Below are positions 7,226-15,509 of a stretch of 41,822 nucleotides of DNA, piece after piece (the first letter of the stretch is position 1; each line of letters opens with the position of its first letter). The notes beneath the pieces are model-generated. The model was not told where the DNA came from and made no database searches. It saw only the letters and a program-made list of their open reading frames with translations. Source of the stretch: Syntrophus sp964555065 (GTDB lineage Bacteria; Desulfobacterota; Syntrophia; Syntrophales; Syntrophaceae); NCBI GenBank assembly GCA_964555065.1, contig CAZKRB010000023.1, positions 1 through 41,822 on the forward strand, in the 5' to 3' direction. The position numbers were made by a program, and so were the translations under genes.

Positions 7226-8386
7226 ATGAAATACGCCGACATTCTCCATCGCTGTTTTCGCTGCGGGTACTGCAAATTTACCCTCGATTACGAGAATTTC
7301 AACTGCCCTCCTTACCGAAAATACCGGTTCGACACCTTTGCCCCGGGCGGGCGGATGTGGCTGATCCGCGCCTGGCTCAACGGGGAGATCGAAAACAGTG
7401 AACGCTTTCAGGAAATTCTCTATTCCTGCGCCACCTGCGGAAACTGTGTCGAGCATTGCGCCTTTACGTTTCGAGAGAATCTTATCGACATCTTCATCGC
7501 CGCCAGGGAAGAACTGGTCAATGGAGGGCGGATTCCCCCCAGCGTAAGGGATTACTTCAAGGCCATTTCGATCCACGGAAACCCCTACAATCTGCCGGCG
7601 GCCCAACGGTCCTCCTGGGCCGAGAATCTTCCCGTCCCGCCCTATGACGGCCAGGAGTACCTGTTCTATGTCGGTTGTGTGGGATCCTACGATGAGCGGG
7701 GCCGGAAGATCGCGCAGGCGGTGAGCCGGAATCTCATCAGGGCGGGTGTTTCCTTCGGAATCCTTGGAGAGCGGGAACCCTGCGACGGCAATGAAGTTCG
7801 CGTCCTGGGGGAGTCGGGGCTTTTTGAGTATCTTGCACAAAACAATATCGCCCTCTTCCGTCAGCTGGGTATCCGGAAGATCATCACCCTCGATCCCCAT
7901 GCCTTCAACGCCTTTAGAAAAGAATATCCGGCCTATGGGGGAGATTTTGAGGTTCTGCATTATTCCCAGGTGTTCAGTCAGCTGATCGAATCGGGCAAAC
8001 TGAAGCCGGGGCCCTTTTCTGCCCGCGTAACCTTTCACGACGCCTGTTACCTGGGCAGGCATGGAGGCGAGTACGAAGCCCCCCGCAAGATTCTCCAGGC
8101 CATTGCCGGCATCGAGCTGGTGGAAATGCGCCAGAATCGGGCAAACGCCCTCTGCTGCGGCGGTGGGGGAGGCAATTTCTTCACGGATATTATGGGGGGG
8201 GGAGGGGACAGCCCCAGCAGAATCCGGGTCAGGCAGGCCGTGGAGACGGGAGCGGAAATCCTGGTCGTCGCCTGCCCTCAGTGCGCCAAGATGCTCGACG
8301 ACGCGATCAAGGCGGAAGGATTGGACGGCAGGCTGGCGGTCAGAGATGCCGGGGAACTTCTGGATGCCGGTCTCCGCGAGGATTAA
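7226..8386 (+). CDS. Fe-S protein with two CCG-type domains (GlcF/GlpC/HdrD-like)
   Basis: A protein of 386 residues that is the likely electron acceptor of the preceding flavoprotein. Cluster motifs are C10-x2-C13-x2-C16-x10-C27 and C68-x2-C71-x2-C74-x3-C78. Two CCG-type domains follow. In the first, the paired cysteine is altered: it begins at C151 and reads PCDGNE around residues 185-190. The second is complete (CYLGRHG, ALCCGGGGGN, CPQC). The loss of one cysteine of the first CCG pair suggests that only the second domain carries a noncubane-type cluster. The start codon directly abuts the previous stop, indicating translational coupling. Confidence 0.8.
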   Translation: MKYADILHRCFRCGYCKFTLDYENFNCPPYRKYRFDTFAPGGRMWLIRAWLNGEIENSERFQEILYSCATCGNCVEHCAFTFRENLIDIFIAAREELVNGGRIPPSVRDYFKAISIHGNPYNLPAAQRSSWAENLPVPPYDGQEYLFYVGCVGSYDERGRKIAQAVSRNLIRAGVSFGILGEREPCDGNEVRVLGESGLFEYLAQNNIALFRQLGIRKIITLDPHAFNAFRKEYPAYGGDFEVLHYSQVFSQLIESGKLKPGPFSARVTFHDACYLGRHGGEYEAPRKILQAIAGIELVEMRQNRANALCCGGGGGNFFTDIMGGGGDSPSRIRVRQAVETGAEILVVACPQCAKMLDDAIKAEGLDGRLAVRDAGELLDAGLRED

Positions 8387-8461
8387 CAGAGGGAGGTTGT
8401 CGGTAAGCTTTCTTCGCCGGCAGGAGTTTTTTCCGGCACAGCATTTTCTGTGTGAGGGGCT

Positions 8462-9214
8462 ATGATGGAAGTAGATGATCGGATGTACCGTTTTTTTGAG
8501 GACAAAGCCCGGGACGTTTTCGTTGAACAGGTCTCCCTGGGACTGGGCTATACGGCCGTAACCACCTCCGACGGGGGAATCGGCATCGCCTATACCTACT
8601 TCACCAACAAGGGAAGCTGCACCTTCGTCAACAGGTATTACGATTTCGAGGGGAAACCCGCTCTTGAACTTCTGGAGAAAATCAAAAGTCCTCATCCCCT
8701 GGAAAAGACCATGGCTCTTGCCTTGGTGAATGCCCTTAACTACCAGCATGCCCTGTCCCTGCCGGAAGATAAGGATAACTCGGTTCTTTTTGAAAGCTTA
8801 CAGATCGGGGAAAAAACGAGGGTGGCCATGGTCGGCGATTTCGCGCCCGTGGCCAGGATGATGAGAGAAAAAGGCGCTCTCCTGGAGGTCATCGATATCG
8901 CCAGAAACATCGGGAACAAGGCGGAATTTTACGACAGGCTGAAAAGTTGGGCTCAGGTGATGATTCTCACCTCGACCTCGATCTTAAACAACACGACGGA
9001 AGAAATTTTCCAGCATACCGGCAGTGAGGTGAAAACCGTTCTGCTTGGTCCCAGCACGCCCATGGTTGGGGAAGTCTTTTCGCATCTGCCGGTTCACATG
9101 GTGGCCGGTACAGTACCTGTCGACAAGGACAGGGTGCTCAAAGCGGTCCGTCATGGCGTGGGAACGCGGGTGATCCAACGGTTCAGCCGCAAATCCTACC
9201 TCGCTTTATTGTAA
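8462..9214 (+). CDS. DUF4213/DUF364-like Rossmann protein, putative heavy-metal chelation family
   Basis: A protein of 250 residues. The N-terminal part (about 1-95) resembles DUF4213. The C-terminal part resembles the DUF364 Rossmann-like domain, with VAMVGDFAPVARMMREKG at about 120-137 and LTSTSILNNTTEEIF later, both typical of the family. The family has been proposed to bind heavy metals or metal complexes, but no reaction is established. The start is ATG at 8462 or the adjacent ATG at 8465. GAGGGGC lies just upstream. It follows the Fe-S/flavoprotein unit by 75 nt on the same strand and may belong to the same transcript. Confidence 0.7.
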   Translation: MMEVDDRMYRFFEDKARDVFVEQVSLGLGYTAVTTSDGGIGIAYTYFTNKGSCTFVNRYYDFEGKPALELLEKIKSPHPLEKTMALALVNALNYQHALSLPEDKDNSVLFESLQIGEKTRVAMVGDFAPVARMMREKGALLEVIDIARNIGNKAEFYDRLKSWAQVMILTSTSILNNTTEEIFQHTGSEVKTVLLGPSTPMVGEVFSHLPVHMVAGTVPVDKDRVLKAVRHGVGTRVIQRFSRKSYLALL

Positions 9215-9250
9215 GCGGCTTCGTGCCGATTTTTCTTGGAGGAGCACTCG

Positions 9251-9883
9251 ATGAACTCCTCCTTCCGAATCATCGCTGGCGGCTTGATGATCTGTTGCAT
9301 GAGTGAAGATGCCGGATTGAAGGAGCAAGGGATGCACGAAATAAAATCTAGCGATAAGAGTCAAAACACCGGAACGGCAACCCAGTCGAGTATGGAGGAA
9401 GCCGTCATCATCTATCGGCCCATCGGCGTCATTCACAGTGAACATACCGTTCCGGAAAAGACGCCCATCCAGCCTGTCTATGCCCGGGGATGCAAGGGAG
9501 AAGTGAAAATATACCCGGAATTCGAGAAGGGGTTGAGCGACCTGGACGGGTTTTCCCACCTCTACCTCATCTACCATCTCCATCGGGCAGAGTCGGCTAA
9601 GCTGATGGTCAAACCTTTTCTCCAGGATATCATGAGGGGTATTTTTTCAACCCGGGCGCCGCGCCGCCCCAATCCCATCGGGTTGAGCATTGTCGAGCTG
9701 ATCCGCCGAGAAGGAAATGTCCTTTATCTCGATGGCGTGGACATCCTGGACGGCACGCCGCTCCTGGACATCAAGCCCTATACGGCCAAGTTCGACTTCG
9801 TCCAGACCACGCGCAACGGTTGGCAGGACGAGGTAGACGAGGAAACAGCCATACAGCGAGGAAAACGCGACTATGGCAAATGA
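9251..9883 (+). CDS. trmO: TrmO-like tRNA methyltransferase (COG1720)
   Basis: The core from about residue 48 matches the TrmO/YaeB family, which methylates N6-threonylcarbamoyladenosine at tRNA position 37 using SAM. Motifs are YRPIGVIHSEH, the DLDGFSHLYLIYHLHR segment and STRAPRRPNPIGLSIVEL, followed by LDIKPY. The start is uncertain. ATG at 9251 has GGAGG 8 nt before it and gives 210 residues. ATG at 9332 (with AAGGAGCAAGGG upstream) or 9392 would remove an extension that is absent in typical members. The gene sits among metal and redox genes rather than tRNA genes, so a non-tRNA substrate cannot be excluded. Confidence 0.8.
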   Translation: MNSSFRIIAGGLMICCMSEDAGLKEQGMHEIKSSDKSQNTGTATQSSMEEAVIIYRPIGVIHSEHTVPEKTPIQPVYARGCKGEVKIYPEFEKGLSDLDGFSHLYLIYHLHRAESAKLMVKPFLQDIMRGIFSTRAPRRPNPIGLSIVELIRREGNVLYLDGVDILDGTPLLDIKPYTAKFDFVQTTRNGWQDEVDEETAIQRGKRDYGK

Positions 9884-9900
9884 TGGAGGGTTGAAACATC

Positions 9901-10905
9901 ATGTCGACCGATGAATACACGCGTGAAAGAAATTTTAAATATATTTACGGGCCTGTTCCGTCGCGGCGCCTGGGCCGCTCACTGGGGGTGGATCTCGTTC
10001 CCTTCAAGGCCTGCACCTTCGACTGTGTATACTGCCAGCTGGGCAGGACCCCCCACAAGACGGTGGAGAGGAGGGAGTATCTTCCCGCCGAAGCCATTCT
10101 GGATGAAGTGAAGCGGAAGCTGGCGGAGGGCGACGTACCGGATTACATTACTTTTTCAGGATCAGGAGAGCCGACCCTGAACAGACGGATTGGAGGCTTG
10201 ATCCGGGAGATCAAGGCTCTGACGAAGATCCCCGTCGCCGTTCTGACCAACGGTTCCCTGCTGTGGATGCAGGAGGTTCAGGAGGACCTCATGGCGGCCG
10301 ATCTAGTCATCCCCTCTTTGGATGCCGGGGATGAAAAACTGTTCAGTTACGTGAATCGGCCCCACAGAGATCTTGCCTTTGCGCAGGTGGTGAACGGTCT
10401 CATCGAGTTTACCCGGCGGTTCCCGGGTCAGGTATGGCTTGAAGTCCTGCTGCTGAAGGGGGTGACCGGCCTGCCCTCCCATGTCGAAAAGATCGCCGCC
10501 CTGGTAAAGCGCATCGCGCCGGCACGCGTTCAACTCAATACAGTCTGCCGTCCGCCCGCAGAGGAATTCGCCTATCCCCTTTCTCTGGAAGAGCTGCTGT
10601 CCCTGAAAGAGCTTCTTCCCGGAATGGTGGAGATCATCCGTGAGGAGGGTCCCGATCATTTTGAAGTTTCGGCTTTTTCCGAAGGCAGGGAAGAGGACGT
10701 CCTGGCCCTGCTGCGCAGGCGTCCCTGCACCTCGGAGGACATCGCAGACGGTCTCGGCATCCATGTCACGGAGGCTCTCAAGCGCCTCAACGTCCTGGTG
10801 AAGCTTGGCAAGGTAACCTTCATCATATCGGGTAGACGGAACTTCTACCTTGTAAAGGGCGCACAATCGGCCTTGAAGATGGAAAAAGAAGAAGGAGGTC
10901 CATGA
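9901..10905 (+). CDS. Radical SAM protein (COG0731-like) with C-terminal winged helix
   Basis: A protein of 334 residues with the radical-SAM cluster motif CTFDCVYC near residue 38 and the following QLGRTPHK. A GSGEPTLN motif binds SAM. The N-terminal YIYGPVPSRRLGRSLGVDL is characteristic of a COG0731-related group found in anaerobes. The last 70 residues resemble a winged helix (EDIADGLGIHVTEALKRL). The substrate is unknown. The stop overlaps the start of the downstream transporter (ATGA at 10902-10905), so the two are probably translationally coupled. Confidence 0.8.
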   Translation: MSTDEYTRERNFKYIYGPVPSRRLGRSLGVDLVPFKACTFDCVYCQLGRTPHKTVERREYLPAEAILDEVKRKLAEGDVPDYITFSGSGEPTLNRRIGGLIREIKALTKIPVAVLTNGSLLWMQEVQEDLMAADLVIPSLDAGDEKLFSYVNRPHRDLAFAQVVNGLIEFTRRFPGQVWLEVLLLKGVTGLPSHVEKIAALVKRIAPARVQLNTVCRPPAEEFAYPLSLEELLSLKELLPGMVEIIREEGPDHFEVSAFSEGREEDVLALLRRRPCTSEDIADGLGIHVTEALKRLNVLVKLGKVTFIISGRRNFYLVKGAQSALKMEKEEGGP

Positions 10906-12167
10906 AGAAGCCCACGGTCGGCAGTGGGACTCTGCCTCCCCAACGGTCGGATGCCCATGACGATCCAGAGACGGAATTAATCGGCAGGGTCGCCCTGTAT
11001 GCCTTCCTGTTGAACCTCGGCCTGGCGGTCATGAAAGGCGTGCTTGCGCTTTGTTCTAACAGCCTTGCCGTCACGGCGGGAGCCATCGATTCCGCAACCG
11101 ATTCTTTTGCTTCCCTCGCCCTTTATGGCGGGCTGAAGCTTTCCACAAGAAAGACCCCTGCCTTTCCGCTGGGGCTTTACAAAATCGAAAACCTCCTTTC
11201 CGTCTTTGTTGCGCTCTCCATCTTTTTTGCCGGTTTTGAAATCGCACGGGAACTATTCACCCGAGACGCTCTGCCGCCGCAGATCTCACTGGGAGTCGTC
11301 ATTCTGCTTGTGGTAGCCGTCGCGGCAACTTTCCTCTTTGGTCATTACGCCATCCGGATCGGCAGGCAGACCGAGTCTCCAACCCTGTTTGCCGAAGGTC
11401 GGCATCGCCAGGTGGATGTCCTGTCTTCCCTGGTCGTGCTGGTTTCCGTCCTGCCGGGCTATTTCGGATGGCATTTCTCTCTGTGGGGGCTCTCCATCGA
11501 CCGGGTCGCCGCCGGAGCCGTCCTGGTCTTCATTGCCCATGCCTGCTGGCACCTCCTTTCCGACGGCATGCGGGTTCTTCTGGACGCTTCCCTTGATTTC
11601 GAAACCCTTGATGCGGCCCGAAGCCTCCTGAGGAGCCATCCCATGGTGGTGAGCGTCCAATCGCTCTCAGGGAGAAATGCGGGCCGATTCCGCTTTCTTC
11701 AGGCCAATGTGATCCTGAGGACGGGGGATCTTGAAAAGGCCCATCAGATCAGCCTTTTTCTTGAGCGGAGCATCCGGGAGAATATCCCCCATGTGGAGCA
11801 TGTCACGATTTCTTACGAGCCCCGCCCCCGCTCCCACATCTGCTTTGCCGTTCCCCTGGCGGATGCTTCAGGGACCGTGAGTCATCATTTCGGTGAGTCC
11901 CCTTTCTTCGCCATCCTGACGCTTCGCCTCGCCGATCACGCTCTTCAACACGAGGAAATCCTGGAAAATCCCCATAAGGACGTCGAAACGGCCAAAGGCA
12001 TCCGGGTGGCGGAATGGCTCGTCGACCAGAAAGTGGACAAGGTTTTCATGGCCGAGGATTTTTCCCACAAAGGTCCCAGCTATGTTTTCAGCAACGCCGG
12101 AGTTGCCGCGCAGAGGACCGAGGGGGAAACCCTGGAAGAAATTATTGCAGGGATCAAGGAAGAATAA
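10902..12167 (+). CDS. Cation diffusion facilitator transporter fused to a NifX/NifB-type domain
   Basis: A protein of 421 residues. Residues about 25-295 form a CDF metal-efflux transporter. The transport-site motifs are D63-x3-D67 in the second helix (AIDSATDS) and H168-x3-D172 in the fifth (GRHRQVD), as in FieF/YiiP, followed by a cytoplasmic domain ending IPHVEHVTISYEP. Residues about 302-421 form a second domain of the dinitrogenase iron-molybdenum cofactor type (ICFAVPLAD, SHHFGESPFFAI, VAEWLVDQKVDKVF). The fusion suggests a transporter whose activity is linked to a bound metal or metallocluster. Expected substrates are Fe2+, Zn2+ or Mn2+. It overlaps the radical SAM gene by 4 nt. Confidence 0.88.
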   Translation: MKKPTVGSGTLPPQRSDAHDDPETELIGRVALYAFLLNLGLAVMKGVLALCSNSLAVTAGAIDSATDSFASLALYGGLKLSTRKTPAFPLGLYKIENLLSVFVALSIFFAGFEIARELFTRDALPPQISLGVVILLVVAVAATFLFGHYAIRIGRQTESPTLFAEGRHRQVDVLSSLVVLVSVLPGYFGWHFSLWGLSIDRVAAGAVLVFIAHACWHLLSDGMRVLLDASLDFETLDAARSLLRSHPMVVSVQSLSGRNAGRFRFLQANVILRTGDLEKAHQISLFLERSIRENIPHVEHVTISYEPRPRSHICFAVPLADASGTVSHHFGESPFFAILTLRLADHALQHEEILENPHKDVETAKGIRVAEWLVDQKVDKVFMAEDFSHKGPSYVFSNAGVAAQRTEGETLEEIIAGIKEE

Positions 12168-12316
12168 ATTCCCAGGTGCAGTGCCGGCTGGCCGACGATG
12201 CATTCCGTAACTCCGGCCGGGTCTATGGCCCGAGCAGCGGTTCATCTTGCAAATCAGCGTCCATTCATTCGGCCGTTCACGTCTTCTGATCATGAAGGAA
12301 GATCGCCGATAGGCCG

Positions 12317-12345
12317 TTGACATATAAACATCCACTCTCTATATA
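12317..12345 (+). promoter_or_regulatory. sigma-70-type promoter for the PAS regulator
   Basis: TTGACA (12317-12322), a 17-nt spacer and TATATA (12340-12345) lie about 80 nt upstream of the regulator ATG, within the 260-nt gap after the CDF gene. This is a near-consensus element. It implies that the regulator and the following DsrE-like gene form their own transcription unit. Confidence 0.6.
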
Positions 12346-12427
12346 CAGTCATATGGGCTGCAGCGTCTTGACTGCCCTGCAGGAATAGGATGGATTCCCG
12401 ATCTTGGGAACCAAGCCCTGTCTAGAA

Positions 12428-13813
12428 ATGGATGCCACAGCAGAAATGAGCGAACAGAGCAAAAAAACCGTTCCCCGGGAAAGGGATATTATTCTCGACT
12501 CCATCGCCGATGGCGTTTTTTCCGTCGATGATCAATGGCACATTAGGTCCTTCAACCGCGCGGCGGAAAGGATTACCGGCGTTTCCTACGAGGAGGCCAT
12601 CGAACAACGGTGCAAGGACGTGTTGAAAGCGGACATCTGCGATCGCGGCTGCCTTCTGGAAAAAACCATGCAGACGGGAAAGCCGGTGATCAACCGCACG
12701 GTCTATATCGTCAATGCCGAAGGGCGGCGACTCCCCATCAGCATTTCCACGGCGCTGCTTCGCGATGAAGAGGACCGGATTATCGGAGCGGTGGAAACCT
12801 TCCGGGATCTCAGCCTGGAAGAGCAGCTTCGCAAGAAAATTGAGGGGCGCTATTCCTTTGAGGACATCATCTCCCGGAATCATCGGATGCACGAACTGTT
12901 CAGCATCCTGCCGGATATGGCGAACAGCTCCAGTACGGTTCTCATCGAAGGGGAGAGCGGAACGGGAAAGGAGCTCATCGCCAAGGCCATTCATAACCTC
13001 AGTCCGCGGAAAAGCAGGCCCTTTATTGCGGTCAATTGCGGCGCCTTGCCGGACACGCTTCTGGAATCGGAACTGTTCGGATACAAGGCTGGAGCCTTTA
13101 CGGATGCCCGGAAGGATAAACCGGGCCGCTTCAAGCTGGCGGACAAAGGGATCCTTTTCCTTGATGAAATCGGGGATATTTCACCGGCCATGCAGGTCCG
13201 GCTGCTCCGCGTTCTTCAGGAGAAGACCTATGAGCCTCTGGGTGCGGTGGAAAGCATCCGCCACGATGTGCGGATCATCGCGGCAACCAACAAAAAGCTC
13301 TGGGATCTGGTCAAGGAGGGAAAATTCCGGGAGGATCTTTACTACCGGATCAATGTCGTGCGGCTGGAGCTTCCCCCCCTGCGGGAGAGAATGGAGGACG
13401 TCCCTCTTCTGGTTGATCACTTCATCGAACATTTCAATGTACTCCAGGGCAAGGAAATTTCCGGCGTAACCGATGAGGCCCTGGCCTGCCTGATGACCTA
13501 CACCTACCCCGGCAATATCCGGGAGCTCGAGAATATTATTGAGCGGGCCTTCATTCTGTGCAAATCGGGCATGATTGACCGGACGCATCTTCCGGAGCCG
13601 ATCTGCGGCATCCCCGGCGCTTCGGAAATGCCGGCGTGGGACGCCATGTCCTTTCGGGACCTGGAAGCGATTTTTCTGATCAACGTCCTCCGACGGAACG
13701 CATGGAACAAGCACCGCACGGCCCGGGAACTGGGGATACACAAAAGCACGCTTTTCCGGAAACTGAAGGCGCTTGGCATCCGGTCGCCGGACCGGGCGAA
13801 GGAAAAGAAGTGA
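12428..13813 (+). CDS. PAS-domain sigma-54-dependent activator
   Basis: An enhancer-binding protein of 461 residues: PAS at about 20-130, AAA+ at about 150-390, Fis-type HTH at about 415-455. Walker A is GESGTGKE (175-182) and Walker B is LFLDEIGD (243-250). The sigma-54 contact loop reads GAFTDA (222-227) rather than the usual GAFTGA. The PAS domain has a C62-x8-C71-x3-C75 pattern that could bind a metal, Fe-S cluster or sense redox. There is no receiver domain, so it is probably controlled by direct sensing. The start is uncertain: ATG 12428 is chosen, but TTG 12404 and ATG 12446 are in frame and none has a good ribosome site. A DsrE-like gene follows 58 nt later. Confidence 0.88.
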   Translation: MDATAEMSEQSKKTVPRERDIILDSIADGVFSVDDQWHIRSFNRAAERITGVSYEEAIEQRCKDVLKADICDRGCLLEKTMQTGKPVINRTVYIVNAEGRRLPISISTALLRDEEDRIIGAVETFRDLSLEEQLRKKIEGRYSFEDIISRNHRMHELFSILPDMANSSSTVLIEGESGTGKELIAKAIHNLSPRKSRPFIAVNCGALPDTLLESELFGYKAGAFTDARKDKPGRFKLADKGILFLDEIGDISPAMQVRLLRVLQEKTYEPLGAVESIRHDVRIIAATNKKLWDLVKEGKFREDLYYRINVVRLELPPLRERMEDVPLLVDHFIEHFNVLQGKEISGVTDEALACLMTYTYPGNIRELENIIERAFILCKSGMIDRTHLPEPICGIPGASEMPAWDAMSFRDLEAIFLINVLRRNAWNKHRTARELGIHKSTLFRKLKALGIRSPDRAKEKK

Positions 13814-13871
13814 TAAGGCGTAAACGGTTTGCTTTGAAAAAAATCTGCAAATTTTTGAAGGAGGGCTTGAA

Positions 13872-14210
13872 ATGAACCAGTTCGTTATTTTTGCTTTTAA
13901 TGGGAACCCGATGTGCTTTGTTCATGTGCTCTTGAACGCCCTGGATCTGGAAAGCAAGGGGATGGGGGGAAAGATTGTCATCGAGGGCGAAGCCGTCAAG
14001 CTGCTGAAGGAAATGGAAACTTCGGAGAATCCTCTCTACAGGAAGGCAAAGGAGAAGGGATTGATTGACTGCATCTGCAAAGCCTGCTCATCGAAAATGG
14101 GCGTGCTGGAATATAACGCAACCGTGGGAATCCCGCTGGGAGGCGACATGACGGGCCATCCCTCCTTTTCATCCTATCTCGAAAAAGGTTACCAGATTAT
14201 TACGCTGTAG
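13872..14210 (+). CDS. DsrE-like small protein
   Basis: A protein of 112 residues of the DsrE/DsrF-like fold. It has an N-terminal beta strand FVIFAFNGNP, a GKIVIEGEAVKLL strand-helix unit and a CICKACSSKMG loop with two close cysteines (C-x2-C) at about residues 68-71. DsrE-like proteins carry persulfides or serve as accessory proteins in sulfur metabolism. This member's role is unknown. GAAGGAGG precedes the ATG. Its position directly after a cysteine-containing PAS activator suggests a shared redox or sulfur cue. Confidence 0.7.
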   Translation: MNQFVIFAFNGNPMCFVHVLLNALDLESKGMGGKIVIEGEAVKLLKEMETSENPLYRKAKEKGLIDCICKACSSKMGVLEYNATVGIPLGGDMTGHPSFSSYLEKGYQIITL

Positions 14211-14369
14211 GCCGCACCCCCATGAAGAGCAGCCAGGCCGCCTTTCCCGCGGCGATGACGGGGAAAGAACATCGTGGGAATCAAAACCTGGAAGGAGTTG
14301 AAGATCAACCCGGAGGCGTGAGAATCGGCCGGCCAAATGAAGCACAAGGGGTCACAACCTCGCCTTCCG

Positions 14370-15200
14370 TCATTCCTTCTGAACCGCCTTCATCTGCAAC
14401 AGACGCTCGATCCTTTTCTCGACCGGCGGGTGGGTGCTGAAAAGGCTCATGAAGAAATCACCCGATAAGGGATTCACGATGAACATATGGGCTGTCGAAG
14501 GGTTCGCATCCATGGGTTTCACCTTGGATGCCAGCGATAATTTCCGGAGGGAGGAGGCCAGGGCCTCCGGCTTGCCGGTGATTCGGGCGCTTCCCCCATC
14601 AGCTTCGTATTCCCTCGATCGGGAAATGGCCATCTGAATCACCGTGGCCGCAATCGGCGCGATAATCGCCGTGGCAATGGCGGGTATCATGCCTCCACCC
14701 TCATCATTCCCGAAAAAGACCGCCCAGCGGGACAGGAGAACGACCGCGCTGGCCACCGTCGCCGCCATGGTGCTGATGAGAATATCCCGGTGCTTGATAT
14801 GGGAAAGCTCATGGGCAAGGACCCCCTCCAGTTCCTCCCTGTTCAGAATCTTCAGAATGCCCGAGGTCACCGCGACGGCGGCATGGTCTTCATTCCGCCC
14901 CGTGGCAAAGGCGTTGGGGGTCTCGCTGTCGATCAGGTAGATCCGGGGAACGGGAATCTCTGCTTTCGACGACAGCGATTCCACCGCCTTATGGAGAACG
15001 GGCGCCTCCTGCGGAGTTACCTCCCGGGCGGAGTACATGCGCAGGACGATGCTGTCCGAGTACCAGTAGCTCCCGAAGTTCATGATCACCGACAGGATAA
15101 GGGCAATGACGACGCCGGCGCCCCGCGCAACCAGGTAGCCGACCAGCATCAGCAGCCCCGACAGGGAAGCCAGGAGGAGAACGACTTTAAGGGTGTTCAT
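14370..15200 (-). CDS. htpX: M48-family zinc metalloprotease HtpX
   Basis: An inner-membrane protease of 276 residues that degrades misfolded membrane proteins. Two N-terminal membrane segments (about 5-25 and 28-48) precede the catalytic domain. The zinc site is HELSH (in GVLAHELSHIKHRDI) with the third ligand Glu in REYEADGGSA. Two more hydrophobic segments lie between these. The ending STHPPVEKRIERLLQM is typical. GGAGGAAAAG precedes the ATG. It lies 84 nt downstream of pspC on the same strand, which suggests a joint envelope-stress unit. Confidence 0.93.
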   Translation of the reverse strand: MNTLKVVLLLASLSGLLMLVGYLVARGAGVVIALILSVIMNFGSYWYSDSIVLRMYSAREVTPQEAPVLHKAVESLSSKAEIPVPRIYLIDSETPNAFATGRNEDHAAVAVTSGILKILNREELEGVLAHELSHIKHRDILISTMAATVASAVVLLSRWAVFFGNDEGGGMIPAIATAIIAPIAATVIQMAISRSREYEADGGSARITGKPEALASSLRKLSLASKVKPMDANPSTAHMFIVNPLSGDFFMSLFSTHPPVEKRIERLLQMKAVQKE

Positions 15201-15284
15201 AGGATCTTTTCCTCCAGGATTTCAGCCGCACCGGCTTAAGGTCCGGCACAAAGGGATTCTTCGCTCATCGGAGTTCCCCTGTTT

Positions 15285-15509
15285 TCACGTTTCCGATCCG
15301 GGTTGGAGGAGATCGCCTTTCGGAACGAAGATCCACAGGAGAATGTAAATCAGCAGTCCAAATCCGCAGAAGAAGAAAAGGAAAGCAAAGAGCAGCCGCC
15401 AGCACCACGACGGGATGGGGGTATGCTCGCCCAGCCCTCCGCAGACCCCGCCGATCCACTTGTCCTTTCGCGATTTTGAAAATCGCTGCAGCCAGTTTTT
15501 TTCGTCCAT
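15285..15509 (-). CDS. PspC-domain membrane protein
   Basis: A small protein of 74 residues with the PspC signature KWIGGVCGGLGEH followed by a hydrophobic segment (LLFAFLFFFCGFGLLIYILLW). PspC proteins sense or respond to inner-membrane stress in the phage-shock system. No other psp gene is nearby, so this is a stand-alone PspC-like protein, here upstream of htpX. Confidence 0.85.
   Translation of the reverse strand: MDEKNWLQRFSKSRKDKWIGGVCGGLGEHTPIPSWCWRLLFAFLFFFCGFGLLIYILLWIFVPKGDLLQPGSET

Noticed and set aside
5747..8749. A 1000-codon open frame on the minus strand
   Set aside because: It lies opposite three clear Fe-S/flavoprotein genes. Its translation is low-complexity (Gly, Arg, His-rich) with no domain, as expected from GC-rich codon use on the other strand.
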